This document shows, piece by piece, positions 4,720 through 5,095 of a DNA stretch of 5,095 nucleotides. The notes beneath the pieces were generated by a model. It ran no database searches and had not been told where the DNA came from. It saw only the letters and a program-made list of their open reading frames with translations. The position numbers and the translations under genes were made by a program. Source of the DNA: Gemmatimonadota bacterium (GTDB lineage: Bacteria; Gemmatimonadota; Gemmatimonadetes; Longimicrobiales; Gaopeijiaceae). The stretch covers positions 1 to 5,095 of the forward strand of contig WGEM01000003.1 in the NCBI GenBank assembly GCA_015492755.1, given 5' to 3'. Positions within the stretch are counted from its first letter, which is position 1. Each line of letters opens with the position of its first letter.

Positions 4720-5095
4720 CGAGGAACCGCACCCGGCCGTCGGCCTCCACCCGCACCCGTCCCTCCCGCGGGAGCGTCTCGAGGTCCATCTCCAGCACCG
4801 GAACCGGTGCGTAGCCCAGCTCGCGGGCCACCACCGAGCCCAGCGCCAGGATCGCGTCGGTGCGGCCCAGGAGGATCGCCGCCGGGGCCACGCCCTTCCG
4901 GATGAGTTCCAGGAGGATGGCGCTGGAGGAGGACGACCCCACCGCGGCGGGCACCGCCAGCACCACCCCCGCGATGGAGGAGCCCCGGTCCGGATGGCGC
5001 GGATCCACGATGCGCCCCGAGTGGGGGTCCACGCCGCCCCAGAAGGAGATGGGTGCCCGGAGCTTGAGCACCGGGCCTTCGGCCGTGCCCGGCAC
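4715..5095 (-). CDS. aconitase-X-type dehydratase, small subunit / swivel domain (partial)
   Basis: This is the DUF126 / aconitase-X swivel domain, 126 residues seen and cut at the window edge. Family landmarks in order: PGTAEGPVL, ISFWGGVDPHSGRIVDPRHP, SIAGVVLAVPAAVGSSSSSA, ILLELIRKGVAPAAILL, DAILALGSVVARELG and PVPVLEMDLETL. The Ser-rich GSSSSSA loop is the conserved active-site feature of this subunit. It pairs with a larger DUF521-type subunit that carries the Fe-S cluster. Known family members dehydrate phosphomevalonate (archaea) or cis-3-hydroxy-L-proline (bacteria); the substrate here cannot be told from this half. The first visible codon, GTG, is probably an internal Val of the usual VPG motif rather than the start, so some N-terminal residues lie beyond 5095. 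The large subunit or domain would be expected upstream, also outside the window. The TAG stop (4715-4717) lies inside the CCTAGG end of element B, so the last residues may have been altered by that insertion. Confidence 0.9.
   Translation of the reverse strand: MPGTAEGPVLKLRAPISFWGGVDPHSGRIVDPRHPDRGSSIAGVVLAVPAAVGSSSSSAILLELIRKGVAPAAILLGRTDAILALGSVVARELGYAPVPVLEMDLETLPREGRVRVEADGRVRFLA

Noticed and set aside
1..5095. CRISPR array, tRNA or rRNA gene
   Set aside because: No regularly spaced direct repeats, cloverleaf-like segments or ribosomal signature sequences were seen.

Overview
High-GC bacterial DNA. The pairing of a short Cys/Trp-rich secreted protein with secreted '6-bladed beta-propeller' proteins carrying a GxKGGGPGEF motif, plus an AraC-like regulator with a degenerate N-terminal half, is what I associate with Gemmatimonadota. 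That assignment is inference from protein style, not from a search.

Layout, left to right. (1) 1-145: a possible 3' tail of an upstream gene, a 28-bp scrap of the window's own repeat family (70-97), and the probable outer end of an IS256-type element with a tandem CTGTGTACAT decamer. (2) 146-510, minus strand: the C-terminal ~120 codons of an IS256-family (mutator) transposase. It has no N-terminal catalytic part and a TGA in place of a Trp codon. (3) 607-~1524, minus strand: an AraC-like helix-turn-helix regulator with an uncertain start. (4) 1629-2520, plus strand, divergent from (3): a secreted beta-propeller gene that is probably a pseudogene. It shifts frame at a 7-G run (2358-2364), and its last codons run into a repeat element. 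(5) 2517-2829: repeat element A, 313 bp, with imperfect terminal inverted repeats and internal hairpins. (6) 2899-3312 and 3365-4510, plus strand: a probable two-gene operon of a Cys-rich secreted protein and an intact secreted propeller. (7) 4520-4719: repeat element B, about 95% identical to the left 200 bp of A but inverted. It fills the gap between the convergent gene ends. (8) 4715-5095, minus strand, running off the window: the small subunit / swivel domain of an aconitase-X-type dehydratase, whose stop codon lies inside the end of element B.

The most interesting structure is the repeat family. Copies A and B are inverted and bracket the two-gene secreted-protein cassette, making a 2.2-kb unit with ~200-bp inverted ends. 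A alone also looks like a complete MITE-like element. One stem base pair differs between A and B by a compensatory double change, and another keeps G.U pairing, which hints that the folded form matters. Each outer end lies at the 3' edge of a gene.

I see no tRNA, rRNA or CRISPR array and no confident promoter. Everything here is sequence reading by eye; homology calls rest on recognised motifs.
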